Below, in pieces: positions 46,308 to 47,669 of a stretch of DNA of 47,669 nt; position 1 is the first letter of the stretch; each line of letters begins with the position of its first letter. The DNA is from a virus: IMG/VR virus record IMGVR_UViG_3300028115_000033, positions 1 to 47,669 of that record, one strand, 5' to 3'. Below the pieces are notes generated by a model, which was given only the letters and a program-made list of their open reading frames with translations, was not told the origin of the DNA and searched no databases. Made by a program: the position numbers and the translations under genes.

Positions 46308-47669
46308 ATGCCAACAATATTACAATTAAGAAGAGGAAGTACCGCTGAAAATGACGCCTATACAGGTTCGGTCGGTGAACTTACAGTAGATACAACTCTT
46401 AACACAGTAAGAGTACATGATGGAAGCACAGCAGGTGGAACTGTAGTAGGTAAAACAACAGGAAATATTCAAGTCGCAGTAACAGGAGATAATGAAATTG
46501 ATACGTCTTCTGGTAATCTTACAATCGACTCAGCAGGTGGAACAGTAACAGTTGACGATAATTTAACTGTATCAGGAAACTTAACAGTTAATGGAACAAC
46601 AACAACTGTCAATTCTACCAATACAACTTTAGACGACAATTTATTAGAATTAAATTCAGGTGCATCAACAAATGCAAACGATTCTGGTATTATCATAGAA
46701 AGAGGATCTACTGGTGATAATGCTATTATTGCTTGGGACGAATCGGCTGACAAATTTGTTGTAGGTACAACTACAGCAACAGCTTCTGACACAGGTAACT
46801 TATCCATCTCTACTGGAACATTAGTTGCAAATATAGAAGCACCAACATCTCTTACTGTAAGTGGTATTAATGTTGCAACATTAACAGGTTCACAAGAATT
46901 AACAAACAAAACTATTAACGCATCATCAAACACTATTTCAAATATTGCAAACTCTAGTTTAACAAATTGTTCAATTACAATTAATGGTTCTGCTGTTGCA
47001 TTAGGTGGAAGCACAACGATTTCTAGTGGTGCTGTTAATATATGTAACTGTAGTAACATTGTATCCGATACACTAGGTGGTAATGGTGGAACAGGTACAA
47101 ACAACTTATTTCTAGGACAAAACTCTGGTTGTGTTAATAGTACAGGTGTAAATAACATAGCTTTAGGAGAAAATGCTGGTAGATATAACTCAGTAGGTCT
47201 AAACAATATATCTATAGGTAAAAATGCTGGTTGTAAAACTACAGGTAGCGGAGTTGTTTCTCTTGGTGCATATGCTGGATGGTGTGGAACTAATGCAGCT
47301 TGTAGTGTAAATATTGGTTATTTTGCTGGAAGATCCGTTAGTGGTGCATGTAACGTTGCAATTGGTTTTGCAGCAATGCTGAATAATGCTTCTCAGGCAA
47401 ATGTCGGAATAGGAGCTAGAGCAGGACAAAGTTTAGAAGATGGTGCTGCATGTAACGTTATGCTTGGGGCACAAGCTGGTTGTGAAGCTCTTAATGGAAC
47501 TAATAACATTGCCATTGGATTTAACGCTCAATTATCTACTACTACTGCTTCCAACGAAATCACAATTGGTAACACAACACATAATCTATTAAGAATTCCA
47601 GGTTTAGGTTCAACAGACGGTCAAGTTTTAACATATAGTTCATCTTGTGGTGGTATCGTATTAGCGGCT
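46308..47669 (+). CDS. Tail fibre with Cys-rich beta-roll repeats (3' truncated at window end)
   Basis: The frame stays open from ATG 46308 to the last base, so at least 454 aa. It has an Mtd-N-like start MPTILQLRRGSTAENDAYTG then SVGELTVDTTLNTVRVHDGS, followed by the module NLTVNGTTTTVNSTNTTL to IIERGSTGDNAIIAWDESAD, nearly the same protein sequence as in the fibre at 12550 but with diverged codons. From about residue 215 onward there are GQNSGCVNSTG, NIALGENAGRY, NISIGKNAGCKTTG, ACSVNIGYFAG, ACNVAIG and ACNVMLGAQAGCEALN repeats with 11 cysteines. GNTTHNLLRI near the end is identical in DNA to the 1057-aa fibre. Likely a trimeric host-recognition fibre. Confidence 0.87.
   Translation, partial: MPTILQLRRGSTAENDAYTGSVGELTVDTTLNTVRVHDGSTAGGTVVGKTTGNIQVAVTGDNEIDTSSGNLTIDSAGGTVTVDDNLTVSGNLTVNGTTTTVNSTNTTLDDNLLELNSGASTNANDSGIIIERGSTGDNAIIAWDESADKFVVGTTTATASDTGNLSISTGTLVANIEAPTSLTVSGINVATLTGSQELTNKTINASSNTISNIANSSLTNCSITINGSAVALGGSTTISSGAVNICNCSNIVSDTLGGNGGTGTNNLFLGQNSGCVNSTGVNNIALGENAGRYNSVGLNNISIGKNAGCKTTGSGVVSLGAYAGWCGTNAACSVNIGYFAGRSVSGACNVAIGFAAMLNNASQANVGIGARAGQSLEDGAACNVMLGAQAGCEALNGTNNIAIGFNAQLSTTTASNEITIGNTTHNLLRIPGLGSTDGQVLTYSSSCGGIVLAA

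Noticed and set aside
46469-47206. 245-aa minus-strand ORF at the right end
   Set aside because: Antisense of the 46308 fibre with the same Val/Pro bias; it exists because the sense gene is repetitive and biased in codons.
1-47669. tRNA or rRNA genes
   Set aside because: No gap is large enough and no cloverleaf or rRNA-like sequence was seen; the longest gene-free stretch is 158 nt (6779-6936).

Overview
The window is a contiguous piece of a T4-like marine myovirus genome, AT-rich and almost gap-free. It comes from the tail, baseplate and host-recognition part of the genome. The evidence is a run of recognisable T4-type baseplate genes (the 3' end of gp5, a PAAR spike tip, gp25, gp6, a large gp7-position protein, gp8 and a DUF4815/gp10-like giant), many beta-rich fibre proteins, and exact T4 late-promoter boxes (TATAAATA) in front of gene starts. 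A phage pstS and an A-type Fe-S carrier gene fit the auxiliary genes of marine T4-like phages of cyanobacteria or SAR11-type bacteria. Nothing here settles which host.

Layout. 1-5526 (+): gp5 end, small lipoprotein, Fe-S carrier, three fibre or decoration proteins, two small ORFs, pstS. 5607-6778 (-): five small genes of unknown function behind a sigma70-type promoter, closed by a hairpin region shared with pstS. 6937-23516 (+): small basic proteins, PAAR, gp25, gp6, gp7-position protein, a fibre inserted before gp8, gp8, a 2032-aa gp10-like protein and further structural proteins. 23518-24724 (+): an epimerase and a small unknown. 24697-34168 (-): eleven mutually overlapping genes read from one sigma70-type promoter, encoding glycosyltransferases, a radical SAM protein, a SPASM-like/glycosyltransferase fusion, a methyltransferase, a carbamoyltransferase, an SGNH hydrolase, a DegT aminotransferase and an epimerase. 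A nitroreductase-like gene lies upstream. 34844-40804 (+): a very short SDR, three Asp/Asn-beta-hydroxylase-like (2OG-Fe(II)) proteins, two compact PLP aminotransferases, acetyltransferase-like proteins and unknowns. 40820-47669 (+): a second fibre locus with three related fibres carrying YadA-head-like beta-roll repeats; the last runs off the window.

How it may work together. The structural genes build the baseplate and adsorption apparatus. The sugar and amino-acid-modifying genes sit between two fibre loci. The most economical reading (inference) is that they make a decoration placed on phage fibres or on host surface glycan. The Asn-rich, partly Cys-rich beta-roll repeats of the fibres are plausible targets for the hydroxylases and glycosyltransferases.

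The strongest sequence-level novelty is regulatory. Five genes have an exact TATAAATA box ending exactly 5 nt before the ATG with no Shine-Dalgarno. With T4 geometry this puts +1 on the A of the start codon, predicting leaderless late mRNAs. Most other late-promoter genes carry a leader with a Shine-Dalgarno. All calls are by eye, without database searches.
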